Shown piece by piece: positions 18,860-26,815 of a DNA stretch of 64,000 nt. This DNA is from a virus. The notes under the pieces were generated by a model. That model did not search any database. It was not told where the DNA came from and saw only the letters and a list, made by a program, of their open reading frames with translations. The stretch lies in the IMG/VR virus record IMGVR_UViG_3300035698_019240, positions 1 to 64,000 of that record. One strand, 5' to 3'. Positions within the stretch are counted from its first letter, which is position 1. Every line of letters starts with the position of its first letter. The position numbers and the translations under genes are program-made.

Positions 18860-20131
18860 TTAGTTACCTGTCCTTACCGTTGTTTGGTCTGAATATAAAT
18901 TCATCTTACTAACACTTACTAAATCCTTCATATCCGAATCTTCAAAACCATTTTTAAGTAATACTAATCTTTGTCTATATGACATAGAGGTACCGCCTAA
19001 TAATTGATGTGTTATTGATTTTATTAACCATTTACCTTTCAACTGTTTATTAAATGATTTTGTTCTTTCTCTCTCATTACTTGGCCATTCTATTTCTATC
19101 TGCATGCCAGCGTGTCTTCTCTCAAAACCCCTTACTATGATATTTAGCACCTGTTGCATGCTGTATCTTCTCACCCAACCATCATATAATCTATTTTTTA
19201 TTATTTTTTCATCACTATCTCCCAACATATCGTATGTTGAAACATCTGATGATATATCAGTAAATAAAGATTTTTTACCAAGAACAGTTGTATCGTTAAT
19301 ACCATCTGTATATTGATATGATTCATCTAAAAATTTCTTTCTTGTATGATCGTATCCTTTCCAATGACCACCTCTTATACCTCTCATACCAAATCTATCT
19401 AAACCATTTATCCACCATTCAAATATTTTATTTTCTCTTACTTGATTAACATCTTCAAATACATAGTTTTCAGGATCAAGATATGATTCATTACTAAATA
19501 ATGAATTTAATGTCTTCATATTCATCATAGGTTTTTCGTTAGTATTCACGAAACAGAGATACCCAGATGTATCGGTTTCAGCACTTTTACCTCTTTTCAT
19601 TAGATACTTGATAGTTTGCATTGGTGTCCAATAAGGCATTATAAAATTCATTTTATTTTCAGTAGCCTCAATGTTTAAAAACTCACTCTCAACACCTATC
19701 ATATTAATGAAAATATGTTCAATTATATCAGATATTTTTGTATCAGTCCAACTTCGGCTAAATTTCATATGTGTCAATGGTTCAAATAAAGGATCGACAA
19801 GTATCATTTCTATTTGTTGTGCAGCTGTTGCATCTTGTACACTACCCTGTGTAATTTTGGAGATTTTGGATATATTTAATTTTAACTCTCTATCTTCTTT
19901 AACACCATATGATAATGTAACTGTTTCATTACCAGTAAGAGGACCATATTCCATAATACCATATCTATCATATATTATAACTTTACCTGTTAAACAGTAT
20001 GAGAATATATCTTCTATAAAGTAACACTCAGCCACATCCTTACTATCTATTATTACACCACCACTATCTAAATTGAGTATTAGTGAGAATATTCCCTTAT
20101 TTACTATATTATTTTCTAAAGCTTGTGTCAT
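18860..20131 (-). CDS. Baseplate hub protein, gp27/gpD-like
   Basis: 423 residues. Domain pattern of the trimeric hub ring that holds the spike: SYCLTGKVIIYDRYGIMEYGPLTGNETVTL at the start, VDPLFEPLTHMKFSRSWTDTKISDIIEHIF in the middle, and QQVLNIIVRGFERRHAGMQIEIEWP with KQLKGKWLIKSITHQL near the end, as in gp27/late control D proteins. It lies two genes from the gp5-like spike, as expected. Start ATG at 20131 follows the HNH stop by two bases. Confidence 0.8.
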   Translation of the reverse strand: MTQALENNIVNKGIFSLILNLDSGGVIIDSKDVAECYFIEDIFSYCLTGKVIIYDRYGIMEYGPLTGNETVTLSYGVKEDRELKLNISKISKITQGSVQDATAAQQIEMILVDPLFEPLTHMKFSRSWTDTKISDIIEHIFINMIGVESEFLNIEATENKMNFIMPYWTPMQTIKYLMKRGKSAETDTSGYLCFVNTNEKPMMNMKTLNSLFSNESYLDPENYVFEDVNQVRENKIFEWWINGLDRFGMRGIRGGHWKGYDHTRKKFLDESYQYTDGINDTTVLGKKSLFTDISSDVSTYDMLGDSDEKIIKNRLYDGWVRRYSMQQVLNIIVRGFERRHAGMQIEIEWPSNERERTKSFNKQLKGKWLIKSITHQLLGGTSMSYRQRLVLLKNGFEDSDMKDLVSVSKMNLYSDQTTVRTGN

Positions 20132-20133
20132 AT

Positions 20134-20982
20134 TTAAATTTCCTTATCCTTATCACATCTCATTTCATGATACCCACAACCGGGTATTTTGTGTATTTTC
20201 TTATGGCAATTCTTACAAACCGTGATACACATATCAACATCGGCAGATTGTAAAGGATCCCATCTTATTCCTTCTCTATGGTGACAATGTAAATTACCAC
20301 CTCTTGTATTACATTTCACACAGGTCCAATTATCACGCTCAAAGACCATTTGTCTTAGTTCAGGTTGGGTCTCACGGTTCAATTCAGATAAATCTAATCT
20401 CCCAGCTCTTAAAGCATCTTCTTTTATCAAAGATGTGGATTTTTTATTAAATACAGGACATTCTGTTTTACAACCATCAGAACAATAAAGTCTACATTCT
20501 CTACCTATATCCTTGTTTATAGCTCTTATTCTATTTTCTATGCTTGTTCTTTTAGATATATGCCATTTACCACAATAAGTACATTTAACTTCCATGATAA
20601 TAGGATCTTCCTCATTTCTTCTAACTTTTTCACACCATTCAATTTGATGTGCATAAGTATCATATAAAGGAATACCATCTTTCGTAACTCCACCTTTCCA
20701 TCTTCCATTATTTTTACCATGATTATTCGTATTAATTCTCATTGACCTTTTTGATTCCTCTGTATGTTTTCTACCATACATACCATTCTTTTCACCTGTA
20801 AAAGATTTTGTATTACTACACCCTACACTACACACATCTGTTTTTCTATATTTATTACATAAAAAATCGTCTCCACATATAATACATTTTCCTCCATGAA
20901 TTTGAAGATTCCATGAGCCTTCTTTTTTCCAATAGTTTTTATAGTATTTCCATCCATTTTCAATAGCTACATTTATTTTCAT
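20134..20982 (-). CDS. HNH homing endonuclease with NUMOD3 motif
   Basis: 282 residues. Zinc-ribbon start (CIICGDDFLC), NUMOD3 (GMYGRKHTEESKRSM, residues ~68-82), a second Cys cluster (CTYCGKW, LYCSDGCKTECPVF) and a C-terminal HNH (RDNWTCVKCNTRGGNLHCHHREG, NCHKKIH). It belongs to the same family as the genes at 33.2, 34.0 and 36.1 kb. Inserted upstream of the hub gene without disturbing it; free-standing intron-less homing element is the best reading. Confidence 0.85.
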   Translation of the reverse strand: MKINVAIENGWKYYKNYWKKEGSWNLQIHGGKCIICGDDFLCNKYRKTDVCSVGCSNTKSFTGEKNGMYGRKHTEESKRSMRINTNNHGKNNGRWKGGVTKDGIPLYDTYAHQIEWCEKVRRNEEDPIIMEVKCTYCGKWHISKRTSIENRIRAINKDIGRECRLYCSDGCKTECPVFNKKSTSLIKEDALRAGRLDLSELNRETQPELRQMVFERDNWTCVKCNTRGGNLHCHHREGIRWDPLQSADVDMCITVCKNCHKKIHKIPGCGYHEMRCDKDKEI

Positions 20983-21001
20983 TATTAATTTCTCCTGTAA
21001 C

Positions 21002-21009
21002 TATTTATA
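21002..21009 (-). promoter_or_regulatory. TATAAATA box upstream of HNH/hub genes
   Basis: Exact T4 late consensus 20 nt before the HNH start at 20982, in a 70-nt gap between genes. It could drive the HNH-hub-nitrilase run. One match alone is weak. Confidence 0.35.
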
Positions 21010-21052
21010 AAAGTCACGGAGAAATGTGATGTTTTCGGAGAAGCAATGGTGG

Positions 21053-21433
21053 TTATAGACTACTTATTGATTCCATATCGCGTAGTAGAGCATATAAATA
21101 TTCTTCTCTGAGATACTTTATAAAATCACCATCATTTAATTCTTCAAAAGGATTTACAACCTCATTCATTAAAGTAATAATCCACCACAAGAATGGTGTA
21201 CCATAAACATTATATGATATATTATCCCACCACTCATCATTACCTACTTCGTAAGTATTGTAGAAAGTGGCATCATTAACTATATCGTCATTAGTATTAA
21301 AAGACCTAAAAATATTCATGAATTTTGTACCGTCATGATCTTTTAGTATATTGAATAATTTTATAAAACTAGCATTGTTTAATTTTTTACCAGTTTCTTC
21401 ATAATAGCTTGTATTTGTTCTTGTTACAGTCAT
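21053..21433 (-). CDS. Baseplate wedge protein, T4 gp53-like
   Basis: 126 residues. NDEWWDNISYNVYGTPFLWWIITLMNEVVNPFEEL carries the W..IS...YG...LWWII...N....PFE pattern of gp53, the wedge protein next to gp25. It is the first gene after a strong terminator, so it needs its own promoter or late read-through. It marks the right edge of the left structural cluster. Confidence 0.85.
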   Translation of the reverse strand: MTVTRTNTSYYEETGKKLNNASFIKLFNILKDHDGTKFMNIFRSFNTNDDIVNDATFYNTYEVGNDEWWDNISYNVYGTPFLWWIITLMNEVVNPFEELNDGDFIKYLREEYLYALLRDMESISSL

Positions 21434-21448
21434 TGTCTGTTCTCCAAA

Positions 21449-21500
21449 TAAAAAAGTCTCAAAGGTATTTCACTTATAAGTGAGAAGCCCTTGAGACTTT
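21449..21500 (-). terminator. Rho-independent terminator
   Basis: AAGTCTCAAAGG pairs with CCCTTGAGACTT around an inner TCACTTATAAGTGA palindrome, followed on the minus strand by TTTTTT. It ends the small-gene block coming from the right and separates it from the baseplate genes. Confidence 0.85.
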
Positions 21501-21640
21501 AAAAAATTGTCCATTAGTTTGTAACTAAAGTGCGACTATTAATATTTATGTTGGAGTGTATGAATATATTTTATTATTTCCAAAATTTCTTGTATATATT
21601 AATATCTAAAATGTAATATTCCTTATAACCAAACCATATC

Positions 21641-22456
21641 TTATCCTTTCACCATTCCTTCCAAATTATTCATTAACTCATCAGTACTGTAAGTGTTTTC
21701 AATTTTTACCATTACTGATTTACCATCAGTCCATACTTCCCGCTCATCTCTAGGAAGTGGCTTACCAGCTGTTACTAACTTTATACCATTTTTATTAGGA
21801 TCAAAATCTTTGTTAAGAGTACTAACAGTATTACCGTCATAATTTTTTAACCATTTTACTGTAGAAGTCATATAATCCTCTGTAACTCGATCAATATTCC
21901 CTCTTTTTTCTACATATTCATCAAATTTTTTCATAGCAATCTTTAGTGTTTTCCAATCTTTATCTATACCTATACTATCTGGAGAATCATCATGCTTATC
22001 AAGAACATCTGCAAGCACATAATCAAAATTCTTGTTAAATACTCTTAAACTTCCAATCTCTTTGAAAGAAAACCATATATCTTCTTTAGATGCCACAGCT
22101 ATTTTAGATCCATCATACGGAAACACAGCGTAACCTATACCATGACCCGATGTTCTGCCTTGAAATGTTGTACATATAAGTGATCTACCTCTTTTTGGAA
22201 ATTTCTTCCAACTTGGTAAGTTATCCATTAAGAGTGTATAATGATTTGATGTGTTTGCTGATTCTCGTGGACTACCAGATTTAGGATCCACTAATAGGGC
22301 TTCTTTATTATTATTAATACCTCTATATATTCTTGCTGTATCTTTATGATATGCTTTAGCTGCCTTCATACACTTATTCTTTATAATATCATAAGCTTCA
22401 TCAAGTTCTATTTTTTTACTTCTGCCTTCTGTTAGTAGATATGATTCTAATCTCAT
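21641..22456 (-). CDS. ADP-ribosyltransferase-like protein, probably packaged
   Basis: 271 residues. Features consistent with an R-S-E class mono-ADP-ribosyltransferase: IYRG (residues 43-46) for the first Arg, RGRSLICTTFQ for the S-T-S-like strand, and RDEREVWTDG near the end for the E-x-E motif. The conserved-looking SPRESANTSNHYTLLMDNLP lies between. The N-terminus MRLESYLLTE resembles a capsid-targeting peptide with an L-T-E cleavage site. T4 Alt is the known precedent for an injected ART acting on RNA polymerase. The fold assignment is from motifs only. It overlaps the asparaginase-like gene by 4 nt. Confidence 0.6.
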   Translation of the reverse strand: MRLESYLLTEGRSKKIELDEAYDIIKNKCMKAAKAYHKDTARIYRGINNNKEALLVDPKSGSPRESANTSNHYTLLMDNLPSWKKFPKRGRSLICTTFQGRTSGHGIGYAVFPYDGSKIAVASKEDIWFSFKEIGSLRVFNKNFDYVLADVLDKHDDSPDSIGIDKDWKTLKIAMKKFDEYVEKRGNIDRVTEDYMTSTVKWLKNYDGNTVSTLNKDFDPNKNGIKLVTAGKPLPRDEREVWTDGKSVMVKIENTYSTDELMNNLEGMVKG

Positions 22457-22947
22457 CTGCTATATTTTCCTATGTCAAATAATTTACCGTTTGTCTTGAG
22501 AAAGTCATTACCAGGGAATACCTGCCCATGCATAACGGCATATACACCGTAAGGTAAACTCTGTACGGCATGTAATGCGTAGCCTATATTTATACATGTT
22601 TCTATTTTATTATCAATGTACGGAACCATTGATCCTGTTATTACTATTGTTTTGTCGCACTTGAGTGACACTAAGTTCCTTGCTGTGAAGTGCATTTTGT
22701 CCGTACCATGTGTTACGATTATTCTGTCACTCTCTAAACTTAGTACCTTACGAGCTACAGTGTCTCTATCAGCTTCACTCATGACAAGGCTATCCTTACT
22801 CATCAATTTGTGTATCTCATATTTCACATCTGTATGTTTCAATATATCTTCAATTACAGGTAAACCTACATGTAAAGGTGTTATTTTATCTAATGTACCG
22901 CCACATGTAATTATACTTATTATAGGGTCTTCTTTAAATTTTTTCAT
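22453..22947 (-). CDS. Single-domain L-asparaginase-like protein
   Basis: 164 residues covering only the N-terminal catalytic domain of type I/II asparaginases. TCGGTLDK (nucleophile Thr18), MSKDSLVMSEADR, VTHGTDKMHFTA (D83) and ITGSMVP are present; the C-terminal domain is missing. Full enzymes hydrolyse Asn to Asp and ammonia using residues of two domains, so activity or substrate may differ. It sits between the two ART-like genes and overlaps both, so it should be co-translated with them. Confidence 0.8.
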   Translation of the reverse strand: MKKFKEDPIISIITCGGTLDKITPLHVGLPVIEDILKHTDVKYEIHKLMSKDSLVMSEADRDTVARKVLSLESDRIIVTHGTDKMHFTARNLVSLKCDKTIVITGSMVPYIDNKIETCINIGYALHAVQSLPYGVYAVMHGQVFPGNDFLKTNGKLFDIGKYSR

Positions 22948-23548
22948 TAAAACACCTCTTTAAAGTAACTTCATATTTTCTATCTATAATATAATACCTG
23001 TTCACATCAAACATAATTTCATTTCCTGACATTGCAGCATCGTTTAATCTTTTAGATTTATATAGTTTAACTGTTTCTTTGGCCCAATTTTCAAGGCCTT
23101 CTTCTTTTGAACCTTCATAGTTATGAGTATAATTGGACTTGAAATCATCCAAATAACTATGAGTATAAAAATCTTTTATTTTAGGAGACCATATATATCT
23201 ATATTTACCTATTGGAAAGAAAAGATGTGGTATACCGTAAACTGTTGAGGTTCTACTATTACCTGTTGCAAAAACTCCTTGAGTTCTTGGCTTCCAACCA
23301 AATTTACTATTAAATGTATTATCAATCTCTCTAGTTACATCTTCTGGTGTATCAGTAGGTTTCCTATCCTTTCGTCTTTTTTTATTTTGAATACCATCAT
23401 GATCATTTGTCATTCTGGTACCTCTGTACAAAAATTTTGATGATACTGGAAATTCTTTTAGAAAAGGTTTACATTCTCTCCTTATTTTAACAACTATATA
23501 CTTAACAGCATCTTCAAAATCTTCATTTATGTAAGTTTCTAATCTCAT
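22934..23548 (-). CDS. Second ADP-ribosyltransferase-like protein with targeting-like N-terminus
   Basis: 204 residues. FLYRGTR (residues 39-45), GVFATGNSRTSTVYG and SGNEIMFD line up with the Arg, S-T-S and Glu motifs of the R-S-E transferases. The start MRLETYINE nearly copies the start of the 271-residue ART-like protein and that of the nitrilase homologue, with I-N-E as probable cleavage site. The rest is diverged, so this may be a different target specificity. It overlaps the upstream 72-codon gene by 4 nt. Confidence 0.55.
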   Translation of the reverse strand: MRLETYINEDFEDAVKYIVVKIRRECKPFLKEFPVSSKFLYRGTRMTNDHDGIQNKKRRKDRKPTDTPEDVTREIDNTFNSKFGWKPRTQGVFATGNSRTSTVYGIPHLFFPIGKYRYIWSPKIKDFYTHSYLDDFKSNYTHNYEGSKEEGLENWAKETVKLYKSKRLNDAAMSGNEIMFDVNRYYIIDRKYEVTLKRCFNEKI

Positions 23549-23763
23549 TCAATCTCCCACATACCATCCCATGACTTCTTATATTTTCTTTTCTTTATGA
23601 TATCTTCAAGTTTTTCTATATCACTTCCTACTACTTGTGGATACAGTGAACCTATCATTGTATTTATAAGGTATTCTCTTAACCTTATTTGTTCCTTTAT
23701 TTCTTCGTCTGATAATTTGTTACAATCATTCACATTCACATACAAAGTATTATTCACAATCAC
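23545..23763 (-). CDS. Unknown small protein
   Basis: 72 residues, not recognised. Helical middle (SDEEIKEQIRLREYLINTMIG) and a Trp-containing basic end (KKRKYKKSWDGMWEIE). Coupled by 4-nt overlaps to both neighbours. Confidence 0.65.
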   Translation of the reverse strand: MIVNNTLYVNVNDCNKLSDEEIKEQIRLREYLINTMIGSLYPQVVGSDIEKLEDIIKKRKYKKSWDGMWEIE

Positions 23764-23960
23764 TCTCCACCTACATATTCAAAATCGTGTTTCTTTAAAT
23801 AGGCTTTCAATTCTTTTTCATCTTTAAAATGTTCGTCTTTTTCAACACCATATGTATAATATTCTTCACCTCTTAATTCTACAAATAGTATCTCTCCATC
23901 CTCATTGATCCATTCTGATTCTTCAATCATAGTTTTCACATAATTATTAAATCTACTCAT
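23760..23960 (-). CDS. Small acidic protein
   Basis: 66 residues from the ATG at 23960, chosen because it shares an A with the upstream stop (TAATG); another in-frame ATG lies 9 nt upstream. MSRFNNYVKTMIEESEWINEDGE has a weak likeness to the targeting peptides nearby (WINE), followed by a compact alpha/beta segment (ELRGEEYYTYGVEKDEHF). Function unknown. Confidence 0.6.
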   Translation of the reverse strand: MSRFNNYVKTMIEESEWINEDGEILFVELRGEEYYTYGVEKDEHFKDEKELKAYLKKHDFEYVGGE

Positions 23961-24076
23961 TATTTCCATATCCTCTTAGCCAGATTATCAGGCAAACTTC
24001 GCCAACACCATAATATATAACACGCGATACTTCCTACAACCAATTGTAGGAAGAATATTGCCAGTTCTTCAAACAT
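23960..24076 (-). CDS. 38-residue single-span membrane protein
   Basis: ATG at 24076 follows GGAGGATAAGG. MFEELAIFFLQLVVGSIACYILWCW is a membrane segment followed by a basic tail. Stop and next start share an A. The leader at 24095-24111 has an AGTAGT/ACTACT stem. Confidence 0.7.
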   Translation of the reverse strand: MFEELAIFFLQLVVGSIACYILWCWRSLPDNLAKRIWK

Positions 24077-24131
24077 AACCTTATCCTCCCTCAGTAGTTA
24101 TTTACTACTCTATGATATTTATGCTAATCGT

Positions 24132-24320
24132 TCAACTTCTATTGTGATTTTTTTTACCACAATTTATACATTTCTCAGTAACAGCATATACATAATATTC
24201 TATAGGACAAATACTCGTTGGATTTAGTCTCTTTATACTTCTAAGAAAATCATTATGTGTATCTTTAAATATGTGACAACAAAAGAGTTGTTTGAAAAAT
24301 TTCTTTATTTTATGTATCAT
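24132..24320 (-). CDS. Small Cys/His protein
   Basis: 62 residues. Amphipathic basic start (MIHKIKKFFKQLF), then CCHIFKDTHNDFLRS and a terminal EKCINCGKKNH. The two Cys-His clusters could bind one zinc ion. Many phages carry comparable short proteins of unknown role. Confidence 0.65.
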   Translation of the reverse strand: MIHKIKKFFKQLFCCHIFKDTHNDFLRSIKRLNPTSICPIEYYVYAVTEKCINCGKKNHNRS

Positions 24321-24342
24321 CTATATTCATCCTTTCTTTATT

Positions 24343-24885
24343 TTATATATAATCTATTTCTACATGCATCCATTCATCATCATGTATAGCTGTAAATTTA
24401 CCAATCTTTACCTCTTTCCAGTTATCATTTAGTGTCAGTACATACTTAATCAACTCTTGAAAATCCCCAAGTGTTTCTATTGGTAAACTTAATATTAAAT
24501 CAGGTGTTGGTATTTTTAATGTCAACGGTGGTTTATCTCTATTTCTAAATCTTTCAACATATGGAGGTCCGTAATCTACCAAATGACACGGCTCTGGTGG
24601 CGGTGGCCATGGTCCATTTGGATGCACTTTATGTGTAGGCGGTGGTAGAGTAGGCTTATCAGGAACAGGCGGTGGTAGAGTAGGCTTATCAGGAACAGGC
24701 GGTGGCGGTGGACAAGGCATATTAGGAACTGTTGATGGTTGTTCTGGTTCATAACCTGATCCTCTTGGCCATGGTTCACTTGGTTGTATACCACATTGAT
24801 AAACTTTACCTGAATCTTTGATTTTACCTATAAGAAAATCAGTACTATTAGGCATATCAGGTCTTGCAGGGCTAATGTAAATCAA
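24343..24885 (-). CDS. Proline-rich protein, start uncertain
   Basis: 180 residues if read from a TTG at 24885 without ribosome site. Pro-rich centre with two tandem PPPVPDKPTL units (identical 30-bp DNA repeats at 24639-24700) and further PPPP runs. The C-terminal 60 residues look globular (DLILSLPIETLGDFQELIKYVL). The better start may be the ATG at 24928, whose short frame (see 24872..24928) would join this one by -1 shift at a T6 run. Function unknown; extended linker between two small domains. Confidence 0.6.
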   Translation of the reverse strand: MIYISPARPDMPNSTDFLIGKIKDSGKVYQCGIQPSEPWPRGSGYEPEQPSTVPNMPCPPPPPVPDKPTLPPPVPDKPTLPPPTHKVHPNGPWPPPPEPCHLVDYGPPYVERFRNRDKPPLTLKIPTPDLILSLPIETLGDFQELIKYVLTLNDNWKEVKIGKFTAIHDDEWMHVEIDYI

Positions 24886-24928
24886 AAAATTTCTTTATAA
24901 ATTTCCATATTTTCTTTAATTTTGTCAT
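24872..24928 (-). CDS. Short ORF coupled to methyltransferase-like gene; possible true N-terminus of the Pro-rich protein
   Basis: MTKLKKIWKFIKKFFDLH begins with ATGA overlapping the upstream stop, with AAAGGA 6 nt before. It runs 18 codons. One T fewer in TTTTTT would continue it straight into the Pro-rich frame. Programmed shift, sequence error or a real microprotein cannot be told apart. Confidence 0.4.
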   Translation of the reverse strand: MTKLKKIWKFIKKFFDLH

Positions 24929-25413
24929 ATTATTTTCCTTTCTATTATTGCTACCGTATCATGTATTGCTCCACCGTGACTCAAGAGTAACACTTCCTCT
25001 TGTTCAAAACCACGGGTCTTACCCATACTCACGGAGTGGTAGCCAAAGGTTATTACTATACCATCTTTAACTAATAAATCACTAAGGTTATTTTTCACAG
25101 CATTGAATGTACTCATTGTACGGCCACCGTACATCTCCATACTCTTTCTATATGAGTATGGGGGATCAAGTAACACTGTTTCAAATACTACATTATCTTT
25201 AAACAATTCAACTAATTGTAGACCATCCTCATGGTAATCTGATGGCGACTCTGGATCACTATCATTTCTTATTTCATTAACCCCTTCTAACTCAGTAATA
25301 CCTGCAAACAGGTTTAATGTTAAACCTTCACAACGACTTTCAACCCATTCCCGTATCCTTCTATTTCTAAAAGTGTATTTATACAGTGGTGTCTTCATGT
25401 ATGTAAATTTCAT
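24925..25413 (-). CDS. DPPY-type methyltransferase-like protein
   Basis: 162 residues. LTLNLFAGITELEGVNEI resembles a SAM-binding motif I (FAG, residues 36-38) and VLLDPPYSYR (83-89) is the catalytic motif of amino-methyltransferases acting on N6-adenine or related groups. The short length means no target-recognition domain. It could modify DNA, rRNA or a protein. It lies at the downstream end of the tailed-protein operon and lacks the tail. Confidence 0.7.
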   Translation of the reverse strand: MKFTYMKTPLYKYTFRNRRIREWVESRCEGLTLNLFAGITELEGVNEIRNDSDPESPSDYHEDGLQLVELFKDNVVFETVLLDPPYSYRKSMEMYGGRTMSTFNAVKNNLSDLLVKDGIVITFGYHSVSMGKTRGFEQEEVLLLSHGGAIHDTVAIIERKII

Positions 25414-25709
25414 ATCTCTATCTCCTTAAATAGTTCATCTACATCTATAATAGGTTTATCTTCTATCCAATTTTTATTACAAGCCCATGTATATCCTGAA
25501 ATTTTATCATATATCGCAAAATGATAAGTGGCACTATCATTATTATTGTAATATTTGTCTATAGTAAACTCTTTACCGAATATATGAAACATTTCACTGT
25601 CAATATAACTTTTATTTGCATGAAATCCTCCACATTTATCCTTTAGTATTTTAAATTCTTCTCTCATCTTATCCAGAGTTTTGAATTTTACCTTATCTCC
25701 TACTTTCAT
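25410..25709 (-). CDS. Tailed small protein, MF..FG body
   Basis: 99 residues. Body: KVGDKVKFKTLDKMREEFKI, GGFHANKSYID, EMFHIFGKEFTIDKYY and WACNKNWIED; tail [13 protein letters not shown]. Same body type as the proteins at 27209, 27871 and 28385. Body function is unknown. It ends in ATGA shared with the methyltransferase-like gene. Confidence 0.8.
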   Translation of the reverse strand: MKVGDKVKFKTLDKMREEFKILKDKCGGFHANKSYIDSEMFHIFGKEFTIDKYYNNNDSATYHFAIYDKISGYTWACNKNWIEDKPIIDVDELFKEIEI

Positions 25710-25951
25710 ATATCTATATCCTCAAACAATTCATTAACATTCATAATAAGATCATCCACCATAAACAAATCATTAAATGAGTAATTGTTTTCTTGTCCAT
25801 TATCCCATTCTATACTTATCCAGTCCTTAAAACCTTCTGTGTGATTTTTTACTGTACCCACTACCTTTGATTTGCTATACCAAGGATTAGATGGACGATT
25901 AAAATATCGATCATCTATAAGTCCTACTCTGTCTCCTATCTTAAATTTCAT
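25706..25951 (-). CDS. Tailed small protein, SH3-like body
   Basis: 81 residues. KIGDRVGLIDDRYFNRPSNPWYSKSKVVGTV and WDNGQENNYSFNDLFMV resemble the Mib/HERC2-type SH3 fold (G-x-x-V near the start, WD.G..N.Y..DL at the end). Tail is slightly divergent, IMNVNELFEDIDI. Confidence 0.8.
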   Translation of the reverse strand: MKFKIGDRVGLIDDRYFNRPSNPWYSKSKVVGTVKNHTEGFKDWISIEWDNGQENNYSFNDLFMVDDLIMNVNELFEDIDI

Positions 25952-26172
25952 ATATCTATATCCTTAAATAGATCATCAACATCAAGTAACATTGAATCCT
26001 TACACTCTTTATAAGTATGTTCACCACCAAATAGTGAACTAGTATTTTCACAATTCCATTCACATGAACGATTTGTTTTAATATGAGGCACTTTATGAAA
26101 ACATCCCACTACTGTACAATAATCATATGCACTACATATAACTTTATTCTTATACATTATAACACTTTTCAC
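25948..26172 (-). CDS. Tailed small protein, Cys/His body
   Basis: 74 residues from a GTG at 26172; homologues suggest the ATG five codons later (MYKNKVICSAYDYC). C-x(5)-C-x(4)-C-F-H-K-V-P-H and CEWNC suggest a small zinc module. Tail LLDVDDLFKDIDI. A TTTACA/TATAAT promoter overlaps its 5' end, so it may also need read-through from upstream. Confidence 0.75.
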   Translation of the reverse strand: MKSVIMYKNKVICSAYDYCTVVGCFHKVPHIKTNRSCEWNCENTSSLFGGEHTYKECKDSMLLDVDDLFKDIDI

Positions 26173-26184
26173 GCATATTGTAAA
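26156..26184 (-). promoter_or_regulatory. Sigma70-like early promoter inside the tailed-gene array
   Basis: -35 TTTACA at 26184-26179, 17-bp spacer, -10 TATAAT at 26161-26156, with the same GTGTTATAATG context as at 63310 and 32434. It overlaps the start of the downstream gene, so it probably serves the genes to its left. Confidence 0.6.
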
Positions 26185-26187
26185 TTT

Positions 26188-26328
26188 TTATTTAATTCCC
26201 CATGTGACGAATTTTTCTGCCAATCTTTCTGCTAATTTCATATATTTTAATAAAATCAATGTCATAACTATTACCCATACAGGTGCCAAACATGTGTAAA
26301 ATATAATATTTTTAATTCCTTTTCTCAT
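26188..26328 (-). CDS. 46-residue membrane protein within the tailed array
   Basis: ATG at 26328 overlaps the upstream stop as ATGA. IFYTCLAPVWVIVMTLILLKY is a single membrane span with a basic N-terminus (MRKGIK), then a short helix (KLAERLAEKFVTW). It has no shared tail, the only such member in the middle of this run. Confidence 0.7.
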   Translation of the reverse strand: MRKGIKNIIFYTCLAPVWVIVMTLILLKYMKLAERLAEKFVTWGIK

Positions 26329-26561
26329 ATATCTATCTCCTCAAATAGTTCATCTACATCAATAATAGGATCCTCATCTACTATAAATAATTGATGAGGT
26401 TCGTAATTGTTTTCTTGTCCATTATCCCATTCTACACTTACCCAATCCCATTTTGATAATAAAGTACCTATAATTCCAGTCTTACTATACCATGGATTAG
26501 CGGCTCTGTTAGTGTAAATATCATCATATAGACCTACCCTATCACCTACTTTAAATTTCAT
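26325..26561 (-). CDS. Tailed small protein, SH3-like body
   Basis: 78 residues: KVGDRVGLYDDIYTNRAANPWYSKTGIIGTL, WVSVEWDNGQENNYEPHQLF, tail IIDVDELFEEIDI. Close paralogue of the protein at 25706 (NPWYSK, WDNGQENNY shared). Confidence 0.8.
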   Translation of the reverse strand: MKFKVGDRVGLYDDIYTNRAANPWYSKTGIIGTLLSKWDWVSVEWDNGQENNYEPHQLFIVDEDPIIDVDELFEEIDI

Positions 26562-26815
26562 ATATCAATCTCCGAAAATAACTCGTCCACATCCATGATG
26601 TTTTCAATTACTTCAAACAGTTCGCCTCTACTGTATCCGTTTTTAAGTCCGTTATCCCACATTACAGATGGATGCCAACCAGACCTTAATATAGTACCTA
26701 CAATTCCAGTCTCACTATACCATGGATTATGGTCATTATTTGCGTATAAACCTACTCTATCACCAACTTCCCATTTTCTATTATCTTTTTTTCTTATATC
26801 TTTTCCTTTTATCAT
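26558..26815 (-). CDS. Tailed small protein, SH3-like body
   Basis: 85 residues: basic start (MIKGKDIRKKDNRKW), EVGDRVGLYANNDHNPWYSETGIVGTI, VMWDNGLKNGYSRGELF, tail IMDVDELFSEIDI. Confidence 0.8.
   Translation of the reverse strand: MIKGKDIRKKDNRKWEVGDRVGLYANNDHNPWYSETGIVGTILRSGWHPSVMWDNGLKNGYSRGELFEVIENIMDVDELFSEIDI

Noticed and set aside
24872-24928. Canonical slippery heptamer at the T6 run
   Set aside because: The zero-frame phasing (AAA TTT TTT GAT) does not give X_XXY_YYZ re-pairing in both sites, so an indel is as likely.
24925-25413. Restriction-modification system
   Set aside because: The methyltransferase-like protein is only 162 residues and no restriction subunit is nearby; HNH genes here are homing types.
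26188-26328. Holin assignment for the 46-residue membrane protein
   Set aside because: Single span and early-operon location; no endolysin gene is visible nearby.
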